From Chloroflexota bacterium (GTDB lineage: Bacteria; Chloroflexota; Anaerolineae; Aggregatilineales; Phototrophicaceae), in assembly GCA_016223085.1 (NCBI GenBank), contig JACRPS010000020.1:124001-188000 (forward strand): a stretch of DNA of 64,000 nucleotides, written 5' to 3'. The notes under the pieces were generated by a model. That model was not told the origin of the DNA. It did not search any database and saw only the letters and a program-made list of their open reading frames with translations. A program made the translations under genes and the position numbers. Positions within the stretch are counted from its first letter, which is position 1. Every line of letters starts with the position of its first letter. Of the stretch, positions 26,557-34,637 are shown one piece after another.

Positions 26557-26967
26557 TCACTGTTCCCCATCCCCGCTAGTTTCCGGTTTTGGCAGTTCTC
26601 CAAGAAGTTTTCGCGCCAGCTCAAGAAACGCTTCAGCATGTACGATTTGCTGCGCGGCCTGTTCCGCCGATAAGTTGATGCCGATATCGTAGTCACCTGT
26701 GTTTCGTTTATCCTGCCCTTCAATCAGGTAGCGGTGGAATTCGGCAGGCACGCGTCCAGTTTTCGCAAAGTGCTGGCCGAAGGCTGCGATAACTCCGGCA
26801 TGTTTGGAGAAGGACAATCCTTCACCCGCCAATAGAGCTTCGGCAACATAAAACATTGTGTAGTAGGCGCGTGACACGGCAATATTGAAAAACCGTTCTG
26901 CCTGAGCAATCGCGCTCCCTCCAGGCTTTCCTGCGCGTTTCAATAGTGCTGCCTGTTCTTCGGTCAT
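26557..26967 (-). CDS. HEPN-domain protein of an MNT/HEPN module
   Basis: 136 residues. The family helix AVSRAYYTMFYVAEALL (30-46) and SKHAGVIAAFGQHFAKTG (54-71) identify the HEPN fold. The active-region motif is KRNTGDYDIG with R88, D92 and Y93; that is R-x4-Y rather than the canonical R-x4-6-H, so nuclease activity is uncertain. It overlaps the nucleotidyltransferase gene by ATGA. In MntA-HepT-type systems the nucleotidyltransferase modifies a HEPN tyrosine; here Y93 is the natural candidate, by inference. Confidence 0.86.
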   Translation of the reverse strand: MTEEQAALLKRAGKPGGSAIAQAERFFNIAVSRAYYTMFYVAEALLAGEGLSFSKHAGVIAAFGQHFAKTGRVPAEFHRYLIEGQDKRNTGDYDIGINLSAEQAAQQIVHAEAFLELARKLLGELPKPETSGDGEQ

Positions 26968-27284
26968 ACCGCAATCCCTTCACGGCGAACATTCAGCAGC
27001 AACGGACTGCGTTCCTGCTGAAAGCGGTTAGCAGCCATAAACACACAAGATATAACCACGTTGTACTTAAGTGATATTTCGGCGGTAATTGGGCTTACCC
27101 GATCAATTTCGATGGCCGGTTCAACAGGTTCTTTCAGCACCACCATCACATCAATATCCGACTCCGGCGTTGCATCGCCCCGCGCCTGTGAGCCAAACAA
27201 CACAAGATCAATCAGGCGTTCCCCGTAAATCGCCTCAAGTTGTTCCCGCAGTTCTTTCAGAATCCCATGAAGTTGTTTAGACAT
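26964..27284 (-). CDS. minimal nucleotidyltransferase (MNT, MntA-like)
   Basis: 106 residues. The complete GS-x10-DxD motif runs from G31-S32 (FGSQARGDATPESDIDVMVV) to D43 and D45; a third acidic residue is not obvious (I58-E59-I60-D61 in AIEIDRV is possible). It is the antitoxin/modifier partner of the overlapping HEPN gene. It begins 41 nt beyond the mutS stop. Lower G+C than mutS. Confidence 0.88.
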   Translation of the reverse strand: MSKQLHGILKELREQLEAIYGERLIDLVLFGSQARGDATPESDIDVMVVLKEPVEPAIEIDRVSPITAEISLKYNVVISCVFMAANRFQQERSPLLLNVRREGIAV

Positions 27285-27314
27285 GCTTGCCTCAGCTGCT
27301 CATTCATCTAGTGC

Positions 27315-27364
27315 CATTATACGTCTACTTCTCCCCGGCCATGCGTTTCAACTCGTACAGCTTC
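27315..27364 (-). repeat. mutS 3'-end copy forming the near boundary of the MNT/HEPN cassette
   Basis: The genuine mutS terminus; matches 26497-26550 in 30 or more positions across TCTCCCCGGCCATGCG and TCGTACAGCTT and in CATTATAC beyond the gene. Confidence 0.8.
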
Positions 27365-29955
27365 GTCAGGGCTTCGAGCGGGCTGAGGTTGTCCACTTCC
27401 AGCTTGCGCAGCGCCTCCAGCGCCGGGTTCACCGGCTCGAACAGCCGCATCTGGCCGGCGTCCTCGCGTTTCTTCTGCTGGGGCGATACGCGCTCTGGCA
27501 CAGCAGTGGGCAGCTTGAAGTCGCTGCCCTGTTCTTCCAGGTGTTTCAGCAGTTCGCGGGCGCGTTCCACCACCGGGCGCGGCATCCCGGCCAACTGCGC
27601 CACGTGCACGCCGTAGCTGCGGTCGGCGCCGCCGGGAATCACTTTGTGCAGGAACACCACGTTATCGCCTTCTTCCGTCACGGCGACGTTGAAGTTGCGC
27701 GCGCGCGGCAGGATGTTCGGTAGTTCGGTCAGTTCGTGGTAATGGGTGGCGAACAGCGTGCGGCAGTTCAGGCGCGGATTGTTGTGGATGTATTCGACGA
27801 CCGCGCGCGCGATTGCCAGCCCGTCATAGGTGCTGGTGCCGCGCCCGACCTCGTCCAGAATCAGCAGGCTGCGCCGCGTGCTGCCGGACAGCAGCCGCGC
27901 CGTTTCGATCATCTCCACCATAAACGTGCTTTGTCCGGCGTGGATTTCGTCCTGCGCCCCGATGCGGGCGAAGATGCGGTCAACCAGCCCAATCGTCGCC
28001 TCGTCCGCCGGGACAAAACTGCCGATCTGCGCCATCAGCGTGATGATCGCCACCTGACGGATGTACGTGCTTTTGCCGGACATATTCGGCCCGGTAATAA
28101 TGTGTACCCGCGACATGCTGTCAAAGTGCGTGTCGTTTGGCACATAACGGATGCCGCTGTCCAGCAGCTTTTCCACGACCGGGTGGCGGCCATCCTTGAT
28201 GACCAGCAGATCGTCTTCCGTCAGGGTCGGGCGGGTATAGCCTTCGCGCACGGCCACATCTGCCAGCGACAGGAAGGCGTCGAGATGCGCGACGGCGCGG
28301 GCCGTGTTCAGCAGGCGCGGTGCGGCCTGAGCAATGTCGTGGCATAATGCCTCGAACAGCCGCTTTTCGACGGCCATGATTTCTTCTTCGGCGTTGAGCA
28401 CCAGCGTTTCGTATTCTTTCAGTTCCGGCGTGATGTAGCGTTCGGCGTTGACCAGCGTTTGCTTGCGGATGTAATCCGGTGGAACTTTGCCGGCGTTAGC
28501 GTTGCTGACCTCGATGTAATAGCCAAATACCTTATTAAAGCCGACCTTGATGCTGGCGATGCCGGTGCGGCGGCGCTCCTGCGGTTCGAGGTTGGCGATC
28601 CATTCGCGGGCGTCGCGCGTTTTGTTCAGGATGTCGTCGAGTTCGTCCGAGTAGCCGGGGCGAATCGCGCCGGGAGTGTTCATCAGCGCTGGCGGCTCGT
28701 CGGTGATGGCGCGGGCAATCTGGTCGCAGATGTCGGCGCAGGTGTCCAGCCGTTCGCATAATGGGCGCAGCGCCGGGATATTGCCGATGACGGCCTGAAT
28801 CTGCGGAATCACATCGAGGCTGCTTTTCAGCCCCAGCAAATCGCGTGGGCCGGCACGCCCGATCAGCAGGCGGTTGGTCAGCCGTTCGATGTCCGACACG
28901 CTGCGTAGTGCGCCCTGCAACTCGGCGCGGATGGCTTCGTCGGCGGTCAGGGCGGCCACCGCGTCGAGCCGCGCGTTCAGCCGGTGCAGGTCGAGCAGCG
29001 GCTGACTGATCCACGTTCGCAGCAGGCGCGCGCCCATTGCCGTAACGGTGCGGTCGAGCACGCCGAGCAGACTGCCTTCCACCTTGCGGCTGCGAATGGT
29101 TTCGGTTAACTCCAGGTTGCGGCGTGTGAACGGGTCCAACACCATGAAGCTGGCGGTGGAGTAGGCGCGCACACCGGTGATCTGCCCCAGGCTGCCGCGC
29201 TGGGTATCGCGCACGTACATCAGCGCCGCGCCCGCCGCGCAGATCGCTGCCGGCATATCGCCCAGGCCGAAGCCGTCCAGGGTGCGAACGCCGAAGTGCT
29301 GCGTCAACGCCTGTTCCGCCGTGCCGCGCTCGAAGCGCCAGTCCTGCACCGACGTGAGGTGCACGCCCTGCGGCAGCGATACGCCGCGCTCCACCCACAG
29401 GGCGGGCATAATCACCTCGCGCGGGGCAAGCCGCGCCAGTTCTTCCACTACCAGCACGGCGGCATTGTCGCCCTCAAGCTGCGTGGCCGCAAATTCGCCC
29501 GTTGAAATGTCCACGTAGGCAATACCGGCCTTGTGCCAGTGGCCGCTGTCCGGGTCGCCCACTGGCACCACCGCCATCAGGTAATTAGCGCGGTCTTCGG
29601 TCAGCAGTTCCGGTTCGATGATCGTGCCGGGCGTGACAACCCGCGTCACCTCACGGTCAACGATACCCCGGCCATCCGGCTCGCTCATCTGCTCGCAGAC
29701 GGCGACGTGGTAGCCTTTTTCGATCAGCCGCGCGATGTAGCTGTCCACGGCGTGATGCGGCACGCCGGCCATCGGCACGCGCTCGTCCTTGCTCACCGGG
29801 CGTCCGGTCAGCACCAGGTCGAGTTCGCGGGCGGCGATTTCCGCGTCTTCGTCAAACGTCTCATAGAAGTCGCCCAGGCGGAAAAACAGGATGCAATCGG
29901 GATACTCGCGTTTGATGTCAAGGTATTGCTGGCGCAGCGGGGTCACGCGGGACAT
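27325..29955 (-). CDS. mutS: DNA mismatch repair protein MutS
   Basis: 876 residues, standard MutS1 length. The mismatch-wedge motif F-x-E is in RLGDFYETFDEDAEI (near residue 32). Connector, lever and clamp domains follow; the ATPase has Walker A GPNMSGKST, the signature STFMVEM, Walker B LLILDEVGRGTS and FATHYHEL. It recognises mismatches and recruits downstream repair. The C-terminal codons are duplicated beyond the neighbouring MNT/HEPN module, showing that foreign DNA entered exactly at this gene end without damaging it. Confidence 0.97.
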   Translation of the reverse strand: MSRVTPLRQQYLDIKREYPDCILFFRLGDFYETFDEDAEIAARELDLVLTGRPVSKDERVPMAGVPHHAVDSYIARLIEKGYHVAVCEQMSEPDGRGIVDREVTRVVTPGTIIEPELLTEDRANYLMAVVPVGDPDSGHWHKAGIAYVDISTGEFAATQLEGDNAAVLVVEELARLAPREVIMPALWVERGVSLPQGVHLTSVQDWRFERGTAEQALTQHFGVRTLDGFGLGDMPAAICAAGAALMYVRDTQRGSLGQITGVRAYSTASFMVLDPFTRRNLELTETIRSRKVEGSLLGVLDRTVTAMGARLLRTWISQPLLDLHRLNARLDAVAALTADEAIRAELQGALRSVSDIERLTNRLLIGRAGPRDLLGLKSSLDVIPQIQAVIGNIPALRPLCERLDTCADICDQIARAITDEPPALMNTPGAIRPGYSDELDDILNKTRDAREWIANLEPQERRRTGIASIKVGFNKVFGYYIEVSNANAGKVPPDYIRKQTLVNAERYITPELKEYETLVLNAEEEIMAVEKRLFEALCHDIAQAAPRLLNTARAVAHLDAFLSLADVAVREGYTRPTLTEDDLLVIKDGRHPVVEKLLDSGIRYVPNDTHFDSMSRVHIITGPNMSGKSTYIRQVAIITLMAQIGSFVPADEATIGLVDRIFARIGAQDEIHAGQSTFMVEMIETARLLSGSTRRSLLILDEVGRGTSTYDGLAIARAVVEYIHNNPRLNCRTLFATHYHELTELPNILPRARNFNVAVTEEGDNVVFLHKVIPGGADRSYGVHVAQLAGMPRPVVERARELLKHLEEQGSDFKLPTAVPERVSPQQKKREDAGQMRLFEPVNPALEALRKLEVDNLSPLEALTKLYELKRMAGEK

Positions 29956-30071
29956 GGGTTATTTCCTGTGGTAGTTCAAGCATGAAAATATGTTCGGATG
30001 TTTTCAGGGATTTTACCAGTCGCCATAAGCCCCTTCAACTGGCATAATCTACGACTATAAACAACCGGGTT

Positions 30072-30099
30072 GTAGGGACACGGCGCGCCGTGTCCCTAC
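30072..30099. repeat. dispersed palindrome, GGGACACGG class
   Basis: Perfect 28-nt palindrome with arms GTAGGGACACGGCG. It lies 19 nt before the ROK start; another member lies 24 nt after the ROK stop. Confidence 0.88.
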
Positions 30100-30118
30100 T
30101 GAAAGAGAGTGAGCGATC

Positions 30119-31099
30119 ATGCCAGATACCATCATCGGCGTTGACCTGGGCGGGACGCGTGTCCGGGCGGCGCGACTGGACCCGCACCTGAATATCCTGT
30201 ACCGTGAAGAAACCCTCACCCGTGACGAAGACGGGCTGGACGCCACGCTCGCGCGCATCAAGGACCTGATTCGCAGCGTTCTGCCCAAGGACCACGCGCC
30301 GATTGCCGGCATCGGCATTTCCGCGCCTGGTCCGCTAAACCCGCTCACCGGCGTGGTGGTTGCGCCGCCGAACCTGAAGGGCTGGCACAACGTTCCATTA
30401 GGTGACATTCTGCGGGCGGAATTTGGCGTGCCGGTGTACGTCGGCAATGACGCCAATGTGGCCGGGCTGGCGGAAACGGTCATGGGCGCGGGGCGGGGCT
30501 ATCGCAACGTCATCTTTATCACCCTCAGCACCGGCATCGGCAGCGGCATCATCATTGATGGCCGGATGCTGCTGGGCACGGTTGGGCTGGCGGCGGAGGC
30601 CGGCCACATGACGCTGGTGGTAGGCGACCGCATCACCACGCTGGAAAAGGAATGTGCCGGCCCGGCGCTGGCGCGGAAAGCGCGGGAGCGCATCGAACGC
30701 GGCGAACGGTCGCGGATGCTGGAACTGGCGGGCGGCGACGTGCAGGCGATTGACGGCAAGATTGTTGGTATGGGGGTGGCGGTCAGCGACCCGCTGGCGC
30801 TAGACATCGTGCGCGAGGCCGGCTATCTGATCGGTCTGGGCATGGTTACGCTGCTGCACCTGTTTAACCCGGAGATTCTGCTGTTTGGCGGTGGTGTCAG
30901 CCAGATCGGCGAGCCGTTATTCGGGCCGCTGCGCGAAGCTATCGAAAAGCACGCGATTGACAGGGCCTACTGGGAAAATCTCAAAATAACGCCGGTGGCG
31001 CTGGGCGAAAATGTCAGCATCATCGGGGCGGCGGCGCTGGTGCCCACGCGCGGCGGTGTCGAAGATGTGACGGCTGTTGCCACGAAACTAACCGTCTGA
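30119..31099 (+). CDS. ROK-family sugar kinase-like protein, zinc motif lost
   Basis: 326 residues. Phosphate-1 motif GVDLGGTRVRAARL (7-20), catalytic VGNDANVAGLAE (near 113-124), phosphate-2 STGIGSGIIIDG and EAGHMTLVVGD follow the ROK/glucokinase plan. ROK kinases normally carry a CxCGxxGCxE zinc cluster right after GHM; here that segment reads RITTLEKECAGPAL, with a single Cys and no cluster. The protein may be a kinase with altered fold stability or specificity. It is flanked on both sides by GTAGGGACACG palindromes. Confidence 0.86.
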   Translation: MPDTIIGVDLGGTRVRAARLDPHLNILYREETLTRDEDGLDATLARIKDLIRSVLPKDHAPIAGIGISAPGPLNPLTGVVVAPPNLKGWHNVPLGDILRAEFGVPVYVGNDANVAGLAETVMGAGRGYRNVIFITLSTGIGSGIIIDGRMLLGTVGLAAEAGHMTLVVGDRITTLEKECAGPALARKARERIERGERSRMLELAGGDVQAIDGKIVGMGVAVSDPLALDIVREAGYLIGLGMVTLLHLFNPEILLFGGGVSQIGEPLFGPLREAIEKHAIDRAYWENLKITPVALGENVSIIGAAALVPTRGGVEDVTAVATKLTV

Positions 31100-31123
31100 A
31101 TGCCTTCGTAAGCGAAATGTCCC

Positions 31124-31151
31124 GTAGGGACACGATAGATCGTGTCCCTAC
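31124..31151. repeat. dispersed palindrome, GGGACACGAT class
   Basis: Arms GTAGGGACACGAT and exact complement around AG, 24 nt after the ROK stop. Confidence 0.88.
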
Positions 31152-31231
31152 ACCCCCGGCCAACGTAAGAAAATTACAAGAAATTGCAGTGAGTGCTTTA
31201 ATCGCGCTTTATATCATGCTACAATGTCGCC

Positions 31232-32803
31232 ATGCAACTGATGCTACCTGACTTTCGTGTGCTGCAGCGCGATTTCCTGCTGGAAATCTCTCGCGCCATG
31301 ACCGCCCAGCTTGACCTGGGGGAAGTGCTGCGCCTGGTGCTCAACGCTTCCATCGTCATGCTGGCCGGTAAGGTTGGCATTGTTGCCCTGCGCGACGCGA
31401 ACGGTCTGTACCGGGTGCGCGCCACGATGGGTGTGGACAGCGAACGCATCACTCAGCTTAACCGCCTGCTGGATGAACTGGTTACTACCGAAGACGGCCT
31501 TGATCCCGATTTCCTGAACGCGCAGTTAAGCCAGATGGCTGTGACGCTCGACAAGCGCCTGCGGCAGTCGCTGTTTCTGCCGCTGGTAATCGCGGGTGAA
31601 GCGGTCGGGCTGCTGATTGTCTTCCGCGCCTACTGGGTGGAAGCCACCGACAACGATCTCCAGATTTTACAGAGCTTTGCCGACCAGGCGGCGATTGCGG
31701 TGCATAACGCCCAACTTTACGCTCGCATTGACTACGAGCGGAAGCGGCTGGCGGCGATTCTGGAGTACAGCGCCGACGGCGTGATGATTCTCGATGCGGA
31801 TTTGCGCATCCTCGGCTTTAACCGCGCGCTGGAGCGTATGAGCGGCTGGACCAGCCACGACGCGGTGGGGCGCGATCTGGACGAAGTGATTACCTGGAAG
31901 CGGCTGGAAAAAGGCGATCTGCGCAAGGCGCTGCAGGACGGCTGGCCGTTCCGAATGCCCCCTGACGCGCCGGTTGAAACGCTGTACGTGGAAGGGGATA
32001 TGGTGCGCCGGGATGGCCTGACGTTAAGCGTTGGCATCACCTATGCGCCGCTGCTAACGGTGGACGGCAATCTGGCTAATATCATCGCCAACGTGCGCGA
32101 CATCACCAATTTCCGGCAGGCGCAGGAGATGCAGAACGTCTTTATTTCCACCATCTCGCACGAACTCAAGACGCCGGTCGCGCTGATTAAGGGTTATGCC
32201 GGCACGCTGCGCCGTGAGGATGCCGCCTGGGACCCGGAGGTCATTAAGGACAGTCTGGCCGTGATCGAAGACGAGGCCGACCGCCTGACTGAACTGATCG
32301 AAAACCTGCTGGCGGCCAGCAAGCTGAAAGCCGAACGGATGCGACTCGACCTGAGCGACGTGCGACTGGACCAGATGGCGGCGCAGGTGGTGGAGCGCTT
32401 CCAGACCCAGACCAGAACGCACCAGTTTGTCCTGAGTTTTCCGCCGGATTTCCCCGTCATTCAGGGGGATGAATTCCGGCTGCGGCAGGTGCTGGATAAT
32501 CTGGTCAATAACGCCATTAAATATTCGCCCAACGGTGGTATCATTGAGATCGGTGGCGGCGTAGACGACGAAACCGTGACGATTTTTGTGCGCGATCAGG
32601 GAGTTGGTATCCCGGAACGCGAACAGGAGCGTATTTTCGAGCGTTTCTACCGGGTGGATGATACCCTCAGCCGCCGCACCAAAGGCACCGGGCTGGGGCT
32701 GTATCTCGCCAAAACGATCATCGAAGCGCATGGTGGCCGCATCCGCGTCAAGAGCAAGCCGGGACAGGGTTCGACCTTCTACTTTACGCTCCCCCAGTGC
32801 TAA
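31232..32803 (+). CDS. GAF-PAS sensor histidine kinase (soluble)
   Basis: 523 residues without membrane segments. GAF-like region about 15-165 (LVLNASIVMLAGKVGIVALR; FLPLVIAGEAVGLLIVF), PAS about 172-290 (ILEYSADGVMILDADLRILG), HisKA with the phospho-acceptor H310 in FISTISHELKTPVALIKG, and a full HATPase (LDNLVNNAIKYSPNGG; FVRDQGVGIP; GTGLGLYLAKTI). It autophosphorylates in response to a cytosolic signal. No response regulator is adjacent; the orphan regulator at 41762 is one candidate partner, unproven. Confidence 0.92.
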   Translation: MQLMLPDFRVLQRDFLLEISRAMTAQLDLGEVLRLVLNASIVMLAGKVGIVALRDANGLYRVRATMGVDSERITQLNRLLDELVTTEDGLDPDFLNAQLSQMAVTLDKRLRQSLFLPLVIAGEAVGLLIVFRAYWVEATDNDLQILQSFADQAAIAVHNAQLYARIDYERKRLAAILEYSADGVMILDADLRILGFNRALERMSGWTSHDAVGRDLDEVITWKRLEKGDLRKALQDGWPFRMPPDAPVETLYVEGDMVRRDGLTLSVGITYAPLLTVDGNLANIIANVRDITNFRQAQEMQNVFISTISHELKTPVALIKGYAGTLRREDAAWDPEVIKDSLAVIEDEADRLTELIENLLAASKLKAERMRLDLSDVRLDQMAAQVVERFQTQTRTHQFVLSFPPDFPVIQGDEFRLRQVLDNLVNNAIKYSPNGGIIEIGGGVDDETVTIFVRDQGVGIPEREQERIFERFYRVDDTLSRRTKGTGLGLYLAKTIIEAHGGRIRVKSKPGQGSTFYFTLPQC

Positions 32804-32866
32804 AGCGGTAGCAAGTTTACTTCCTACCCTCAAACTTCCGATTCCTGATCTCTGTGGAGCTTCCTC

Positions 32867-34222
32867 ATGCCAAAGATGTTACAAGCGACGATTCCCTGTA
32901 TTCAGTGCCGCCAGCCGTTCCGCGTGAATTTTCAGAACGTGGTAGACGCCAAACAGGACCCACAGGCCAAGATGCGCCTGCTCACCGGCCAGTTAAACAT
33001 GGCGCAGTGCCCCAACTGCGGCGCGCCGAACACCATGCTCACGCCGCTGGTGTATCATGACCCGACCAAGGAACTGCTGATTACCTACGTGCCGATGGAA
33101 TTGAATCTCTCGAAAGAGGCGCAGGAGAAAGCCATCGGCGATCTGGTGAAAAGCGTGACCAGCGAACTGCCGCAGGGGGCGTTTAAGGCGTATCTGCTGC
33201 AGCCGCGCCAGGCGCTGACGATGCAGGGATTGATTGACCAGATTTTGCAGGCGGACGGCGTGACGCCGGAGATGATGGAAGCGCAGCGCAGCCGCGTTCG
33301 CCTGATCGAAACCATGCTGGAAGCGTCCGACGAAGAACTGGAGTCCATTATCCGGCAGAATGATGCCCAGATTGACACGCAGTTCATGCAGACGATGAGC
33401 CTGCTGGCGCAGCGGATGCTGCAGGAAGGGCGGCAGGGACTGGCCGAACGGCTGGTGCAGGTGCAGAACCGCATCGTGGAACTGTCCAGCTTCGGCAAGG
33501 AACTGGTTGAACGCGCCCGCGTGCAGGAAGAAGTCATCCAGCAGGTTGCGGACGAGGTAAACGCGCTGGGAGAAAACGCCGACCGCCCTGAATTTATGGA
33601 CCTGGCGATCCGCTATGCTGATGACGACGCGCGCCTGCAGGCACTGGTCGGCCTGGCGCGCCCGGTATTTGACTACCAGTTCTTTCAGGAACTTCAAGGA
33701 CGAATCGGTCAGGTGGCAGCCGCCGAACGACCGAAGCTGGAGGCGCTGCGGGAAAAGCTGCTGGAACTGACGGCGCTGGCCGACCAGCAGACGCGCGCGG
33801 CGCTGCAGGACGCGGCGGCGTTGCTGCAAGCCATTGTCAACAGCCCCAACCCGCAGGACGTGATTGAAGCCAACCTGCCCCTGATTGATGTCACCTTCAT
33901 GCAGGTGCTGTCCGCCAACATTCAGGAAGCCGAACGCCGAGGGGATGCACGCACCGGCGAACGCCTGAAGACAATTTATAACCAGATTGTCGGTCTGCTG
34001 CAGGCCAATATGCCGCCGGAACTGCAATTCATCAATGAAGTGCTGTCGGCGCAGACGCCGGAGGAAGCGCGGATGCTGATCGCGCAGCGCGTCCGCGACT
34101 TTGACGGGCATCTGCTGGAAGCGATTGACGCGGTGGAAGACCAGGTGGCCGAGCAGAACGACCCGGCGCTGACGGAACGGCTGAATCTGCTGCGCGAGGA
34201 AGCGGCGCAGGCGCTGGGGTAG
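32867..34222 (+). CDS. CpXC-domain protein with long helical region
   Basis: 451 residues. The N-terminus has CIQC (11-14) and CPNCG (near 48), the paired Cys-x-x-Cys of the CpXC zinc-binding domain, then LLITYVPMELNLSKEAQEKAIGDL, also typical of CpXC. From about residue 130 the rest is almost entirely charged amphipathic helix (ELESIIRQ, QGLAERLVQVQNRIVEL, KLEALREKLLELTALADQ) with coiled-coil potential. Function is not known. Good Shine-Dalgarno GGAG. It follows the histidine kinase by 63 nt and could be its effector. Confidence 0.8.
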   Translation: MPKMLQATIPCIQCRQPFRVNFQNVVDAKQDPQAKMRLLTGQLNMAQCPNCGAPNTMLTPLVYHDPTKELLITYVPMELNLSKEAQEKAIGDLVKSVTSELPQGAFKAYLLQPRQALTMQGLIDQILQADGVTPEMMEAQRSRVRLIETMLEASDEELESIIRQNDAQIDTQFMQTMSLLAQRMLQEGRQGLAERLVQVQNRIVELSSFGKELVERARVQEEVIQQVADEVNALGENADRPEFMDLAIRYADDDARLQALVGLARPVFDYQFFQELQGRIGQVAAAERPKLEALREKLLELTALADQQTRAALQDAAALLQAIVNSPNPQDVIEANLPLIDVTFMQVLSANIQEAERRGDARTGERLKTIYNQIVGLLQANMPPELQFINEVLSAQTPEEARMLIAQRVRDFDGHLLEAIDAVEDQVAEQNDPALTERLNLLREEAAQALG

Positions 34223-34245
34223 TTGCTGCTAACGCGGATATAGGT

Positions 34246-34272
34246 GTAGGGGCGAACCGCCGGTTCGCCCTA
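34246..34272. repeat. palindrome, left flank of structured element E2
   Basis: GTAGGGGCGAACCG, central C, CGGTTCGCCCTA. Same class as 34473-34495 on the other side of E2. It starts 23 nt after the CpXC gene and ends 5 nt before E2. Confidence 0.82.
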
Positions 34273-34277
34273 TCCAC

Positions 34278-34461
34278 ACCGGTTAAGGCTACGGTTGGCC
34301 CCGCCGGACGCTGAAAGTCGTCCGGCTGAACGGCAAAAGCCACCTGGAAGGTGGCTGGACAGACGAGCGAGACGTGTAACCCGCTGGAAGCGAGCTTACG
34401 TACGCATGGATACAAATTATCCCTGACTGAAAAGACCGCTGGCGACACACGGCACTTAACC
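34278..34461 (+). ncRNA. candidate structured RNA element E2
   Basis: Second copy of the element at 11412-11611. Stems: GCCGGACG 34303-34310 with 34319-34326 (loop CTGAAAGT); GCCACCT 34339-34345 with 34349-34355; CGCT 34382-34385 with 34389-34392; GGATA 34408-34412 with 34418-34422. Ends in CTTAACC. The GGATA/TATCC stem replaces GGGAC/GTCCC of E1, a compensatory change at three pairs. It occupies most of the 415-nt gap 34223-34637, whose remainder upstream of the glycosidase gene (34498-34637) shows no clear feature. Confidence 0.6.
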
Positions 34462-34472
34462 CGATGTCTATA

Positions 34473-34495
34473 GAGGCGAACCGCCGGTTCGCCCC
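34473..34495. repeat. palindrome, right flank of structured element E2
   Basis: GAGGCGAACCG, central C, CGGTTCGCCCC; it starts 11 nt after E2 and matches the left-flank palindrome. Confidence 0.78.
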
Positions 34496-34637
34496 GACAT
34501 TTTTCGCCTGAATCTCTACGTTTGGCCTACGTTACCGCTGTGATCGGCAGACTTTTCTGGTAAAATCTTCCACTTGCAGTACATTTGCCCCGTGCAATCG
34601 CACAATCAGGGTTAGGGAGATCAAAGAGGTTATATCC

